Positions 44,785 to 53,153 of a stretch of DNA of 64,000 bases are shown here, one piece after another. The DNA is taken from the NCBI RefSeq assembly GCF_001650495.1, contig NZ_LWCS01000087.1, forward strand, positions 1 through 64,000, given 5' to 3'. The stretch is from Mycolicibacterium iranicum (lineage in GTDB: Bacteria; Actinomycetota; Actinomycetes; Mycobacteriales; Mycobacteriaceae). Below the pieces are notes generated by a model. It saw nothing but the letters and a program-made list of their open reading frames with translations, did no database searches and was not told where the DNA came from. The position numbers were made by a program, and so were the translations under genes. Position 1 is the stretch's first letter, and each line of letters opens with the position of its first letter.

Positions 44785-45493
44785 GACGACGTTCCGGGTC
44801 AGGCGCGTCACCACCACCCGCGCGGGTGGGGTCTCCAAGCCGCCGTTCGCGACATTCAATCTGGGTGACCACGTGGGCGACGATCCGGCGGCCGTAGCCG
44901 CCAACCGTCGTCGTCTCGCTGAGGCGATCAAGACGGACGGCATCGTCTGGATGAACCAGGTGCACAGCGCCAACGTCACCGTTGTCGACCACGGCGGTGA
45001 AACCGTCTCTGAGACCGACGCTTTGGTGACGACGACACCGCGGCTGGCGCTGGCGGTGGTGACCGCGGACTGTGTTCCTGTGTTGATGGCCGACGTGCGG
45101 GCCGGTGTCGTGGCCGCGGTGCACGCGGGGCGGGTGGGCGCGGCGAACGGCATCGTCGCGCGGGCGCTGGAGACGATGGTGGAGTCCGGGGCCGATGTCG
45201 GCGATGTGTCGGTTCTGCTGGGGCCCGCGGTCAGCGGTCGCAACTACGAGGTGCCCGAGGCGATGGCCGCCGAGGTCGACCAGGTGCTGCCCGGCAGCCG
45301 GACGACGACGCGTCGCGGCACGCCGGGCCTGGACCTGCGCGCCGGGATCGCCGCGCAGTTGCGGTCTTTGGGCGTCAGGTCGATTGACGTCGATCCCCGA
45401 TGCACGGTCGACGACCCGAACCTGTTCAGTCACCGGCGGGACAACCCGACCGGTCGGCTGGCGTCGCTGATCTGGTTGGAGCCCGGGCGATGA
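44726..45493 (+). CDS. YfiH/PgeF-family protein (Rv2149c-like; purine nucleoside phosphorylase fold)
   Basis: A 255-residue protein of the DUF152/laccase-like family. Copper or zinc-site motifs are visible: NQVHS (His), TADCVPVL (Cys) and AAVHAGR (His), with GPAVSGRNYEV downstream. E. coli YfiH has been called a polyphenol oxidase, later members a purine nucleoside phosphorylase or a cell-wall precursor editing enzyme (PgeF); a link to peptidoglycan fits the neighbourhood. The start lies in a 30-bp repeat, so GTG 44726 (255 residues) and GTG 44756 (245) are equally possible. The end overlaps the next gene as ATGA. Confidence 0.87.
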   Translation: MSDGASSGRPVSDGASSGRPTTFRVRRVTTTRAGGVSKPPFATFNLGDHVGDDPAAVAANRRRLAEAIKTDGIVWMNQVHSANVTVVDHGGETVSETDALVTTTPRLALAVVTADCVPVLMADVRAGVVAAVHAGRVGAANGIVARALETMVESGADVGDVSVLLGPAVSGRNYEVPEAMAAEVDQVLPGSRTTTRRGTPGLDLRAGIAAQLRSLGVRSIDVDPRCTVDDPNLFSHRRDNPTGRLASLIWLEPGR

Positions 45494-46317
45494 CGTCCCG
45501 CGAGGAGGAGCTCGGCGCGGCGCTGACGGCTTTGCGCGACCGGCTGCAACGTGCGGCAGCGCAAGCAGAACGGGATGTCGCCGAGATCGAGTTGCTTCCC
45601 GTCACCAAGTTCTTCCCCGCCGCCGATGTGGTCGCCTTGCACCGGCTGGGCTGCACGGCTTTCGCCGAGTCACGTGATCAAGAAGCCGCCGCCAAGGTCG
45701 AGGAGGTCGGTCGAGAGATCGGATCGGCCCAGATCCGCTGGCACATGGTCGGCCGGATTCAGCGCAACAAGGCGCGCTCGGTGGCTGAATGGGCCTACGC
45801 GGCGCACTCCGTCGACAGCGCCAAGGTGGTCGCGGCGCTCGACCGGGCCGCTTCCGATGCCCTTGACGCAGGGCGGCGAACCGGGCCGCTGAAGGTGTAT
45901 TTGCAGGTCAGCATCGACGGAGATGAAGCACGTGGCGGGATAGACGTCGACGCAACCGAGCGCATCGACGAATTGTGCGCCGCTATCGACGGTGCGACAG
46001 GTCTGGAATTCGTCGGCCTGATGGCCATCCCGCCACTGGGATCCGATGCTGGCGAAGCGTTCGCGCGCCTGCAGCACGAGCGTAATCGGCTGCAAGGCCA
46101 TTACCAGCAACGCCTGGGGCTGTCGGCGGGCATGTCCGGCGACCTCGAATCAGCGGTCCAACATGGTTCGACTTGTGTGCGTGTCGGTACCGCTCTATTG
46201 GGGCCGCGACCGCTAACGTCACCGGAAGTAGTCACACCAGTCACACCTTCATCACACACCACAGCTTCGCTGGACATTCCTGAGTCAGTGTCACCGCAAG
46301 AAGGGTCCGAACAATGA
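45490..46317 (+). CDS. YggS-family PLP-binding protein (PLP homeostasis; Rv2148c-like)
   Basis: A 275-residue PLP-barrel protein. The PLP lysine is in LPVTKFFPA (Lys about 38), with HMVGRIQRNKAR and the phosphate-binding FVGLMAIPP and GMSGDLESAVQHGST motifs. These proteins maintain PLP and amino-acid balance without known catalysis. A Thr/Ser/Pro-rich tail of about 30 residues beyond the barrel (after LLGPRP) is unusual and could partly be leader for sepF. Overlaps on both sides are ATGA. Confidence 0.92.
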   Translation: MTSREEELGAALTALRDRLQRAAAQAERDVAEIELLPVTKFFPAADVVALHRLGCTAFAESRDQEAAAKVEEVGREIGSAQIRWHMVGRIQRNKARSVAEWAYAAHSVDSAKVVAALDRAASDALDAGRRTGPLKVYLQVSIDGDEARGGIDVDATERIDELCAAIDGATGLEFVGLMAIPPLGSDAGEAFARLQHERNRLQGHYQQRLGLSAGMSGDLESAVQHGSTCVRVGTALLGPRPLTSPEVVTPVTPSSHTTASLDIPESVSPQEGSEQ

Positions 46318-46958
46318 GCACACTGCACAAAGTCAAGGCCTACTTCGGTATGGCGCCGATGGACGATTACGAAGACGACTACTACGAGGACGACGACCGC
46401 GGCCCCGCCCGCAGTTACCGGCGTTCGCGGGAAGACCGCTTCGAGGACGAGGGATATTCACGCGGATATGACGATCGGGCTCGCGAGTACGACGAGCCCG
46501 CGGCCTACCGCGGCGGAATCCCCGGTGGTTTCGACGATGCCCGGTTCGAGCCTCGCATCCGGACTCCGCGTGAGTTCGACCGCACCCCACCGCGTTTCGG
46601 CGCGATGCGGGGTTCGACGCGCGGCGCCCTGGCAATGGATCCGCGCGGAATGGCCGAGCTGTTCGAGGCCGGCAGCCCGCTCGCCAAAATCACCACGCTG
46701 CGCCCCAAGGACTACAGCGAGGCACGCACCATCGGAGAGCGCTTCCGTGACGGCACCCCGGTGATCATGGATCTGGTGTCGATGGACAACGCCGATGCCA
46801 AGCGGCTGGTCGACTTCGCGGCAGGCCTGGCCTTCGCGCTGCGTGGTTCCTTCGACAAGGTCGCCACCAAGGTGTTCCTGCTGTCGCCGGCGGATGTCGA
46901 CGTCACTGCCGAGCAGCGTCGCCGCATCGCCGAGGCGGGCTTCTACGCCTACCAGTAG
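46314..46958 (+). CDS. sepF: Cell division protein SepF
   Basis: A 214-residue protein that anchors FtsZ and is essential in mycobacteria. An N-terminal amphipathic helix (STLHKVKAYFGMAPMDD) is followed by a long acidic and Arg/Tyr-rich linker and the C-terminal SepF (DUF552) domain (about residues 125-214: KITTLRPKDYSEARTIGERF, GLAFALRGSF, VFLLSPADVDV). The start overlaps the YggS gene as ATGA. Confidence 0.95.
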   Translation: MSTLHKVKAYFGMAPMDDYEDDYYEDDDRGPARSYRRSREDRFEDEGYSRGYDDRAREYDEPAAYRGGIPGGFDDARFEPRIRTPREFDRTPPRFGAMRGSTRGALAMDPRGMAELFEAGSPLAKITTLRPKDYSEARTIGERFRDGTPVIMDLVSMDNADAKRLVDFAAGLAFALRGSFDKVATKVFLLSPADVDVTAEQRRRIAEAGFYAYQ

Positions 46959-47067
46959 TCAGGCGCGTCACCGCGGGTAGTCTGACTTTGTCGCACTCAC
47001 GCTGCGGCCCAGGCTGTACTTGGCCTGTTGTCAAAGTCACACATCTGCCTGAGTGAGGTCGGCTTCG

Positions 47068-47358
47068 TTGGCGCTCTTCTTCGAAATCCTGGGTTTCGCG
47101 CTGTTCATTTTCTGGCTGCTGCTGATCGCCCGGGTCGTGGTCGAGTTCATCCGCTCGTTCAGCCGTGATTGGCATCCGCGCGGAGTGACCGTCGTCGTGC
47201 TGGAAATCATCATGTCGCTGACCGATCCGCCCGTGAAACTACTGCGTCGGATAATCCCGCAGCTCACGATAGGTGCTGTCCGCATCGACCTGTCGATCAT
47301 GGTGCTGCTTCTGGTCGCGTTCATCGGTATGCAGTTGGCGTTCGGTGCCGCGGTCTGA
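47068..47358 (+). CDS. YggT-family membrane protein (Rv2146c-like)
   Basis: A 96-residue protein with two membrane segments around a basic loop (FIRSFSRDWHPRG) and the typical SLTDPPVKLLRRIIPQ motif. YggT proteins cluster with division genes; their role is unclear. I chose the TTG at 47068, with GAGG about 8 nt upstream and the same length as my memory of Rv2146c; a GTG at 47053 would add five residues. Confidence 0.87.
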   Translation: MALFFEILGFALFIFWLLLIARVVVEFIRSFSRDWHPRGVTVVVLEIIMSLTDPPVKLLRRIIPQLTIGAVRIDLSIMVLLLVAFIGMQLAFGAAV

Positions 47359-47526
47359 CGCTCGTCGCGCGTGGACGATGAGGGCGCGATATGGCCGTGA
47401 ATAGACGTTCGTGGGCCTTCCGGGGGTGACCGGGAAAGTTGAGTTTCGGTATTAATTATCGACCTCGCCTGCAACCGCCGGGTCTGGTGTGACAGGATGG
47501 ACGCCAGTTACGTTCCAGTAAGGCTT

Positions 47527-47532
47527 TACACT
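47527..47532 (+). promoter_or_regulatory. Putative -10 element of wag31
   Basis: TACACT (TANNNT) lies 40 bp before the wag31 ATG, leaving a leader of about 34 nt that includes AAGGGGG as ribosome-binding site. A second AT-rich candidate (TTGAGT at 47439, TAATTA at 47453) is farther upstream. The rest of the 214-bp gap 47359-47572 shows nothing else. Confidence 0.42.
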
Positions 47533-47572
47533 TCGTGATCAGTTGACGGTCCAGACCTCAAGGGGGCAGACG

Positions 47573-48397
47573 ATGCCGCTCACTCCTGCCGACGTGCACA
47601 ACGTGGCGTTCAGCAAGCCACCCATTGGCAAACGCGGCTACAACGAGGACGAGGTCGACGCCTTCCTCGACCTGGTCGAAAACGAGCTGTCCCGCCTCAT
47701 CGAGGAGAACACCGATCTGCGTCAGCGGGTCGCCGAGCTGGACCAGGAACTCGCGAGCGCCCGGGCCGGCGGAAGCGCCGGTCAGCCCACTCAGACCCTC
47801 CCAGTTTACGAGCCGGAGCCCGAACCTGCACCGGCTCCAGCTCCGCAGCCTGTGTACGAAGCCCCGCCCGTGCAGCCGCAGCCTGCCGCTCCGGCGACCG
47901 AGGACCAGCATCTGCGCGCCGCCAAGGTGCTCAGCCTTGCGCAGGACACCGCGGATCGTCTGACCAACAGCGCCAAGGCCGAGTCGGAGAAGATGCTGGC
48001 CGACGCCCGCGCGGAGGCCGATCAGCTCGTTACCGAGGCCCGGCAGACGGCCGAGACCACGGTCACAGAAGCGCGGCAGCGCGCAGATGCCATGCTGGCC
48101 GATGCGCAGAGCCGGTCCGAGACGCAGTTGCGGCAGGCTCAGGAGAAGGCCGATGCCCTTCAGGCCGACGCCGAGCGCAAGCATTCCGAGATCATGGGAA
48201 CCATCAACCAGCAGCGCACTGTTCTTGAAGGTCGCCTCGAGCAGCTCCGTACGTTCGAGCGCGAGTACCGCACCCGTCTGAAGACCTATCTGGAGTCGCA
48301 GCTCGAAGAGCTGGGACAGCGCGGCTCGGCCGCACCGGTGGATTCGGGAGCCAACAACGACGGGGGCTTCAATCAGTTCAACCGGGGCAACAACTAG
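47573..48397 (+). CDS. wag31: Polar growth protein Wag31 (DivIVA)
   Basis: A 274-residue DivIVA protein that marks growing poles and directs envelope synthesis. The membrane-binding N-terminus (LTPADVHNVAFSKPPIGKRG) and first coiled coil (to about residue 60) are typical; a Pro/Glu/Gln-rich linker with EPEPEPAPAPAP repeats (about 65-110) leads to a long Ala/Glu/Gln coiled coil. The ATG follows AAGGGGG. The linker region includes the part phosphorylated by PknA in M. tuberculosis. Confidence 0.96.
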   Translation: MPLTPADVHNVAFSKPPIGKRGYNEDEVDAFLDLVENELSRLIEENTDLRQRVAELDQELASARAGGSAGQPTQTLPVYEPEPEPAPAPAPQPVYEAPPVQPQPAAPATEDQHLRAAKVLSLAQDTADRLTNSAKAESEKMLADARAEADQLVTEARQTAETTVTEARQRADAMLADAQSRSETQLRQAQEKADALQADAERKHSEIMGTINQQRTVLEGRLEQLRTFEREYRTRLKTYLESQLEELGQRGSAAPVDSGANNDGGFNQFNRGNN

Positions 48398-48415
48398 TCG
48401 CGTGCCCCTAGCACC

Positions 48416-48421
48416 TAGGGT
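48416..48421 (+). promoter_or_regulatory. Putative -10 element of the Rv2144c-like gene (leaderless)
   Basis: TAGGGT lies 6 nt before the ATG at 48428. It overlaps a small perfect inverted repeat, CCCTAG-CAC-CTAGGG (48406-48420). Confidence 0.4.
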
Positions 48422-48427
48422 GGGCTC

Positions 48428-48775
48428 ATGCTGATCGTCGCGCTCGTGCTCGCCGTCGTCGGTCTCGCTGCTCTTGTGATGGCCGTTGTCACCAGCAACG
48501 AGCTCATCGCCTGGGTGTGTATCGCCGCCAGTGTCATCGGTGTCGTCTTGCTGATCGTCGACGCCATCCGGGACCGCTCGAAGAGCGACGCCGACGAAAC
48601 ATCCACCGGCACCGAGGTTCTCGCAGAAGACCAAGGCGAGTACGAGGACTATCCGGACGAGGCTCCGATCGCCGAGGAGTACGACGAGACTTCTCGCGAC
48701 GACACGGTCGCCGTCGACGTGGCGTCCACGGAGCAGCCCGGCGAACCGGTGGACGACGAGAAGCCGAAGAACTGA
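48428..48775 (+). CDS. Small membrane protein with acidic tail (Rv2144c-like)
   Basis: A 115-residue protein: two membrane segments in the first 45 residues, then a hydrophilic, strongly acidic tail (many Asp, Glu, Ser and Thr). No enzyme motif. It follows wag31 as in M. tuberculosis, where Rv2144c is of unknown function. It converges on the phosphoribosyltransferase gene with only 9 bp between stops. Confidence 0.8.
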   Translation: MLIVALVLAVVGLAALVMAVVTSNELIAWVCIAASVIGVVLLIVDAIRDRSKSDADETSTGTEVLAEDQGEYEDYPDEAPIAEEYDETSRDDTVAVDVASTEQPGEPVDDEKPKN

Positions 48776-48784
48776 GCGGTGCCG

Positions 48785-49435
48785 TCAGCGCGGCACGGCG
48801 AGCAGCTGCCGGACTTCGTCGTCGCTGACCTGATGGAAATCCGCAAAGACCTGACCGACCGCCAGGAAGTGCGCCGGCATGGTCGAGCACACCACGTGGT
48901 CGGCCTCTTCGCGCAGTAGTCGGCACACCGTCGACGGACCCACCGGAGCGCCGACGACCACCTGCGCGGCGCCGGCCTGTCGGACAGAACGCACCGCGGC
49001 GACCATGCTCGCTCCGGTGGCGATGCCGTCGTCGACGAGGACCACCGTGCACCCCGACACCTCCAGCGGCCCGCGGCCACCGCGGTAGGCCAATTCCCGG
49101 CGATGCAGTTCTGCGGTCTCTCGGGCGATGGCATCGCGAACCTGCTCATCGGCGATTCCGAGGCTGCGCAGTAGGTCATGGTTGAGCACCACGCCACCGC
49201 CGGTGGCGACCGCGCCCATCGCGAGTTCGGGCCATTGCGGAACCCCGAGCTTGCGGACGAGGCATACATCGAGTGGGGCGTTCAGCGCTCGTGCGACTTC
49301 CGCGCCGATCGGCACGCCGCCACGCGCCAGCCCGAGGACGTGGAGGTTCTGCTGCCCTCGGTAGCGGGAGAGATCGCGCGCCAACACCTGGCCCGCCTCG
49401 CGACGGTCCCGAAAGGTTCGTCTTTTGTCACTCAT
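48785..49435 (-). CDS. Phosphoribosyltransferase-family protein
   Basis: A 216-residue type I PRTase. The PRPP loop is VVLVDDGIATGASM (about residues 126-139), and LGLARGGVPIGAEVA is the early conserved segment. The set of features fits the group near M. tuberculosis Rv2143 and Rv0571c, not a named purine or pyrimidine enzyme; substrate unknown. The ATG is preceded by CAAGGA. This gene ends the region matching M. tuberculosis gene order. Confidence 0.85.
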   Translation of the reverse strand: MSDKRRTFRDRREAGQVLARDLSRYRGQQNLHVLGLARGGVPIGAEVARALNAPLDVCLVRKLGVPQWPELAMGAVATGGGVVLNHDLLRSLGIADEQVRDAIARETAELHRRELAYRGGRGPLEVSGCTVVLVDDGIATGASMVAAVRSVRQAGAAQVVVGAPVGPSTVCRLLREEADHVVCSTMPAHFLAVGQVFADFHQVSDDEVRQLLAVPR

Positions 49436-49502
49436 GGCACGGTCCTTGAGAGGAGTACCCGTTCGATTATGGGGTTATCTAGCAGTGGAAACGAGGGAGA
49501 CC

Positions 49503-50852
49503 ATGGGCATCGAGTTCGAAAGTGTCGTCGACCATCCGCGCGATGAGGTGTGGAACTGGTTCAGCCGTCCGGGCGCGATGCCCCGCCTGGTGCCGCCATG
49601 GCAGCCGATGACGGTGATCAAGGAAGCCGAGTCCCTCGCCGACGGCACCGCGGTCTTGGGGTTGCCCGGCGGTCTGCGCTGGGTGGCGCGTCATGACCCA
49701 TCGGCCTACGTGCCGGGCAGCCGCTTCGTCGACGAGTTGTCCTCCCACGGCATCGCGTCGTGGCCGCCGCGGGTGATCGGCGGTTGGCGCCACATCCACA
49801 CGTTCTCTGACGTCGGCGCACAGACCCGGGTCCATGACGAGGTCGACGCCGTGGTGCCAGCGGCCGGGCTGCGCTCGACGTTCGTCTACCGGCACCGCCA
49901 GCTGGCCGACGACCTGGCTGCGCACCGCAGAGGTGCGGCGGCGGGGATGGCGCCCATGGTCATCGCGGTCACGGGATCTTCGGGGCTGGTCGGTTCCGCA
50001 TTGTGCGCATTCCTCACCAGCGGTGGTCACCGGGTGATCAGACTGGTTCGCGGTGCGGCGGGCGGTGCCGACGAGAGGCACTGGGATCCCGGGGCGCCGG
50101 CGGCGGACCTCCTGTCCGGGGTCGACGCCGTCGTACACCTGGCGGGCGCGTCCATTGCGGGACGATTCACCGACGGGCACCGGAGAGCCATCCGGGACAG
50201 CCGCATCGAGCCGACACGGCGTCTGGCCGCGGCCGCGGCGTCGGCGGAGAACGGCCCTCGCACCTTCATCTGCGCGTCGGCGGTCGGGTTCTACGGTTTC
50301 GACCGCGGTGACACCCAGCTGACCGAAGACAGTGCGCGCGGTGAGGGTTTCCTCGCCGACGTGGTCACGGATTGGGAGGCCGCCACGGTCCCTGCGTCCG
50401 ACGCCGGACTGCGGGTGGTCAAGGTGCGGACGGGAATCGTGCAGGCTGCCAACGGAGGAACGTTGCGCCTACTGCGGCCTCTGTTCGCCGCAGGGCTCGG
50501 CGGACGGCTCGGCAGCGGCAAGCAGTGGTTGTCGTGGATCGGTCTCGACGATGTGATCGACATCTATCACCGCGCCCTGTACGACGATCAGCTCAGCGGT
50601 CCGGTGAATGCGGTCGGGCCTGAGCCGGTTCGAAATACCGAGTACACCGAGGAGCTCGCGAAGGTGTTGCACCGCCCGGCGCTGGTACCGGTGCCGTCGT
50701 TCGGGCCGCGACTGTTGTTGGGAGAGCAGGGTGCCCGCGAATTGGCGGAGGCGAGCCAGCGGGTTGTCCCGTCGAAACTGCTTGGTCTTGGTCACGAGTT
50801 CCGGCACCGCGATGTCGCCGACGCGCTGGCGCATCAGCTCGGTCGTGAGTGA
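49503..50852 (+). CDS. SRPBCC domain fused to TIGR01777-type NAD-dependent epimerase
   Basis: A 449-residue fusion. Residues 1-150 form an SRPBCC/cyclase-like domain (VVDHPRDEVWNWFSRPGAMP). The rest is an atypical short-chain dehydrogenase/epimerase of the TIGR01777 (YfcH/Rv2216) group: VTGSSGLVGSAL, VVHLAGASIAGRF, SAVGFYG with the Tyr, and LSWIGLDDVI. The substrate of this family is unknown. GAGGGAG precedes the ATG. The 3' end overlaps the convergent amidotransferase gene by 19 bp. Confidence 0.88.
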   Translation: MGIEFESVVDHPRDEVWNWFSRPGAMPRLVPPWQPMTVIKEAESLADGTAVLGLPGGLRWVARHDPSAYVPGSRFVDELSSHGIASWPPRVIGGWRHIHTFSDVGAQTRVHDEVDAVVPAAGLRSTFVYRHRQLADDLAAHRRGAAAGMAPMVIAVTGSSGLVGSALCAFLTSGGHRVIRLVRGAAGGADERHWDPGAPAADLLSGVDAVVHLAGASIAGRFTDGHRRAIRDSRIEPTRRLAAAAASAENGPRTFICASAVGFYGFDRGDTQLTEDSARGEGFLADVVTDWEAATVPASDAGLRVVKVRTGIVQAANGGTLRLLRPLFAAGLGGRLGSGKQWLSWIGLDDVIDIYHRALYDDQLSGPVNAVGPEPVRNTEYTEELAKVLHRPALVPVPSFGPRLLLGEQGARELAEASQRVVPSKLLGLGHEFRHRDVADALAHQLGRE

Positions 50853-51565
50853 CCTGCGACGTGGGTCAGGAAGCCACGCACCAGAGCGCGAATCCTGCCC
50901 CCGGTATCCGCGGCGAGTTCCGTTGTGCGGGTGAGTAATTCGTCGTGATCCAAGCCGGCGGCGGGGACATCGCCGGTAAGGTCGGCGGCAAGCCAGATCT
51001 TGAGCAGGTCGGCATCGACCTCCGGGTGGAACTGCAGAGCCAGTGCCCGGCCGAGAATGAACGCCTGAGAGGCAGCGGGGGTCCTGGCGATCTCGGTCGC
51101 TCCGGGCGGCAGGGTCCAGCGGTCGAAATGCCACTGGAACCACGGTCCACCCGGCACCACGTCGGGCCGGTCGGTGGGGATCTCGTACCACCCGATCTCA
51201 GGGCGTGGACCGCGCGAGACGGTTCCGCCGAATGCCTGGGCGAGAAGCTGACCGCCGAAGCACACCCCGAGCAGCGCGATCCCGGCGTCTGCGGCGTCGC
51301 GCACGAGCTGCATCTCGGCGCTGACCCAGGTGTTCACGAGCGCCTCGTCGTAGACCGGCCACGACGCACCCAGTGGGACGATGACGTCGTATCCGGACGG
51401 GTCGGGGAAGTCGACGTCACCGGCGGGGTGGCCGGACCGTTCGGCGGGGACGACCTCGAACGTGTCGATGTCGAACCCGTTTTCGGCGAAAGCGTCACCG
51501 AGGAGGGCCGGGGTCGCGATGTGCTCGTTGAGCAGAAACAGAACCTTGGGTGCCACGCCGGCCAT
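50834..51565 (-). CDS. Class I glutamine amidotransferase-like protein
   Basis: A 243-residue stand-alone GATase1 protein. The nucleophile elbow is GVCFGGQLLA (Cys near residue 101) and the His-Glu pair is ALQFHPEVD. Such proteins are often annotated as GMP synthase-like but lack the synthetase domain; related enzymes hydrolyse gamma-glutamyl substrates. It is transcribed toward the epimerase gene and overlaps its end. Confidence 0.85.
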   Translation of the reverse strand: MAGVAPKVLFLLNEHIATPALLGDAFAENGFDIDTFEVVPAERSGHPAGDVDFPDPSGYDVIVPLGASWPVYDEALVNTWVSAEMQLVRDAADAGIALLGVCFGGQLLAQAFGGTVSRGPRPEIGWYEIPTDRPDVVPGGPWFQWHFDRWTLPPGATEIARTPAASQAFILGRALALQFHPEVDADLLKIWLAADLTGDVPAAGLDHDELLTRTTELAADTGGRIRALVRGFLTHVAGHSRPS

Positions 51566-51621
51566 TATCTGCCCGGCGGCACCGTTTCGCGGAATCCGGG
51601 GACGGTGCCGAATCTTCTACC

Positions 51622-52029
51622 ATGGCGGACAGCATGAATGCTCCGGCTGCCAACCTGTTCGCCGTCGTCGCAGTTTCGACGGCGGCACTGCATTTCGCGT
51701 TTCTCGGCTACCTGATCGTCGGTGGGTTCCTGATCAGGCGATGGCCTGGCACGGTGTGGCTCCATATGCCGGTCGTCGGATGGGCCGTGGCCAGTCTGGC
51801 GTTCGGCCTGCCGTGCCCACTGACCGATCTGGAACGCGTCGCCCGAGCTGCGGCTGGAATGGGTGACATATCCGCGCACGGTTTCATCGATCATTACATC
51901 ACCGGTGTCTGGTACCCCGAAGAGGCCGCAATCCTGGTGCAGGCGTTGGTGTTTGCGGCGATTGTCGGCTCGTGGATCGGGTTCGTCGTCCGTTCCCGAA
52001 CGCGATCGGCAGCGTCGCCGGGCCGCTGA
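51622..52029 (+). CDS. DUF2784-family membrane protein
   Basis: A 135-residue membrane protein with three to four hydrophobic segments. The pattern HFAFLGYLIVGGF, CPLTDLE and a conserved His before Tyr (HYITGVWYP) fits DUF2784. Function unknown. ATG 51622 or 51634 are both possible; I kept the first. A strong bidirectional hairpin lies downstream. Confidence 0.8.
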   Translation: MADSMNAPAANLFAVVAVSTAALHFAFLGYLIVGGFLIRRWPGTVWLHMPVVGWAVASLAFGLPCPLTDLERVARAAAGMGDISAHGFIDHYITGVWYPEEAAILVQALVFAAIVGSWIGFVVRSRTRSAASPGR

Positions 52030-52112
52030 TCCCGGCGATCGGCTTCCAGACGGTCGGTCCCGCACGCCGGGCCGTAGCTCCTCACCGGCGGGTGAGATCT
52101 GCCCCAAGAAGA

Positions 52113-52146
52113 CAACAGGGCCACCTCCGTGGAGGTGGCCCTGTTG
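52113..52146. terminator. Strong bidirectional hairpin terminator
   Basis: A perfect 16-bp stem (CAACAGGGCCACCTCC at 52113-52128, its complement at 52131-52146) with a minimal loop separates the convergent DUF2784 gene and small secreted protein gene. Confidence 0.85.
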
Positions 52147-52156
52147 CTCAGGGAAG

Positions 52157-52456
52157 CTACTTCACATTGACGTAGTAGACGTACCCGGTGATGGTCTGCT
52201 GGTAGGTGCGGTCGCCGAAGAAATCCCGAACGGTGCCACGGATGGGAGCGCCGCGGTTGACACTGACGACGCTGGCTTGATCCAGCGGGACGTCGGATTG
52301 CTTCTGGACGATCACTCGGTTGCCGTCGGCTTCGAGCTGGCTGATCGTGGCCTGCGCGTCGGAGCCGGTGGGTGCTGCCAGCGCCGGCGCGGCCAGTCCG
52401 AGGACGGCGGCGGACAATCCGGCTACTGCGGCGGTGGTAATGCTGAACTTCTTCAT
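52157..52456 (-). CDS. Small secreted protein, mycobacterial-type
   Basis: A 99-residue exported protein: Lys-rich start, hydrophobic core and a signal peptidase site at ALA-APTG (near residue 28). The mature ~70 residues have a helix (AQATISQLEADGNRVIV) and a beta-rich end with YVYYVNVK. No cysteine. I recall similar small secreted proteins of unknown function repeated in mycobacterial genomes. Confidence 0.82.
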   Translation of the reverse strand: MKKFSITTAAVAGLSAAVLGLAAPALAAPTGSDAQATISQLEADGNRVIVQKQSDVPLDQASVVSVNRGAPIRGTVRDFFGDRTYQQTITGYVYYVNVK

Positions 52457-53153
52457 GGTGGTGATGCTTCTTCCCTGTGTCGGGTCGGAGCCGTGGAGCG
52501 TGTCGCGCGGTTTCGACTTATTCTCTTGTTCTTCTCGATCGTGGTGATCTGACTGCTTAAACCGGCAGCTCAGGGCATTAATTCCGCTGGCAGGATCTTG
52601 CAGGCGGCTGGCAGTATCACGTCCATGGAATTTGGCGTCCAGGATGTCGCGGTCGGCATCAGAGACGGGACACCGAGTTTTGCCAGAGCACTCTTACTTT
52701 ATTGACGTATGCGCATGACAGTTTGCCAGTCAGCATGCGCACGTATCCGGATCACGAAACCTGCAAAGACGTTCGACGCATTCGTATTAGCTGTCCCGGG
52801 TTTTGTCGCGCGCCGTCCCATTGTTAAGAAATTTTACAATCGCTCGTGTGTTCGGTTCGCCGATGGGCTCCTGGATCCTCCCTTGTCGTGAACGTAACCG
52901 TTCGCTGACAGCTGGACCAAGCCCTGTGTAAAGCAACTTTACACAGGTAAATCGGCTAACAAACCTTTTCGACTGAAGTTTGCAGATCTGCGGCACCCTT
53001 GATCGCAGCTGTGTTAGCGGCGGCTGCTTGACGATCCGCCGTTACTGGTGTTCTATGCATTTCGAAGTCGTCAATTTCACATGCGTGATTTTGAACGAAA
53101 TTAGCCAGCGTCCCACCCGCCGGGGATGGGTAATTGATAGGAGTGAGTTGCTG
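52457..53153. other. 697-bp gene-free, relatively AT-rich control region before the giant gene
   Basis: No convincing gene is present. The stretch is clearly richer in A and T than its surroundings in places (for example around 52820-52850 and 52930-52980). It holds an inverted repeat TGCGCATG/CATGCGCA (52710-52717, 52734-52741), the perfect palindrome at 52923-52947 and the leader of the giant gene with AGGAG at 53139-53143. An open extension of the giant frame back to 52980 has no coding character and a Cys/Trp-rich composition unlike the gene. Confidence 0.6.
52923..52947. promoter_or_regulatory. Perfect 25-bp palindrome, likely operator
   Basis: CCTGTGTAAAG and CTTTACACAGG are perfect 11-bp arms around CAA. 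The core TGTAAAG-N3-CTTTACA has the symmetry of a dimeric repressor or activator site. It lies 207 bp before the giant gene start. Terminator function is less likely because the stem is AT-rich and no gene ends nearby on the plus strand. Confidence 0.55.

Noticed and set aside
48406..48420. Hairpin CCCTAG/CTAGGG after wag31 as a terminator
   Set aside because: The stem is only 6 bp and overlaps the likely -10 of the next gene, so a promoter role is more plausible.
52709..52996. Small open frames on both strands in the AT-rich gap
   Set aside because: About 60-70 codons, no ribosome-binding sites and no recognisable composition; likely chance.
52980..53153. N-terminal extension of the giant protein back to 52980
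   Set aside because: The extension precedes a good signal peptide, is rich in Cys, Trp and Ile unlike the gene, and lies in the AT-rich control region; AGGAG points to ATG 53154.
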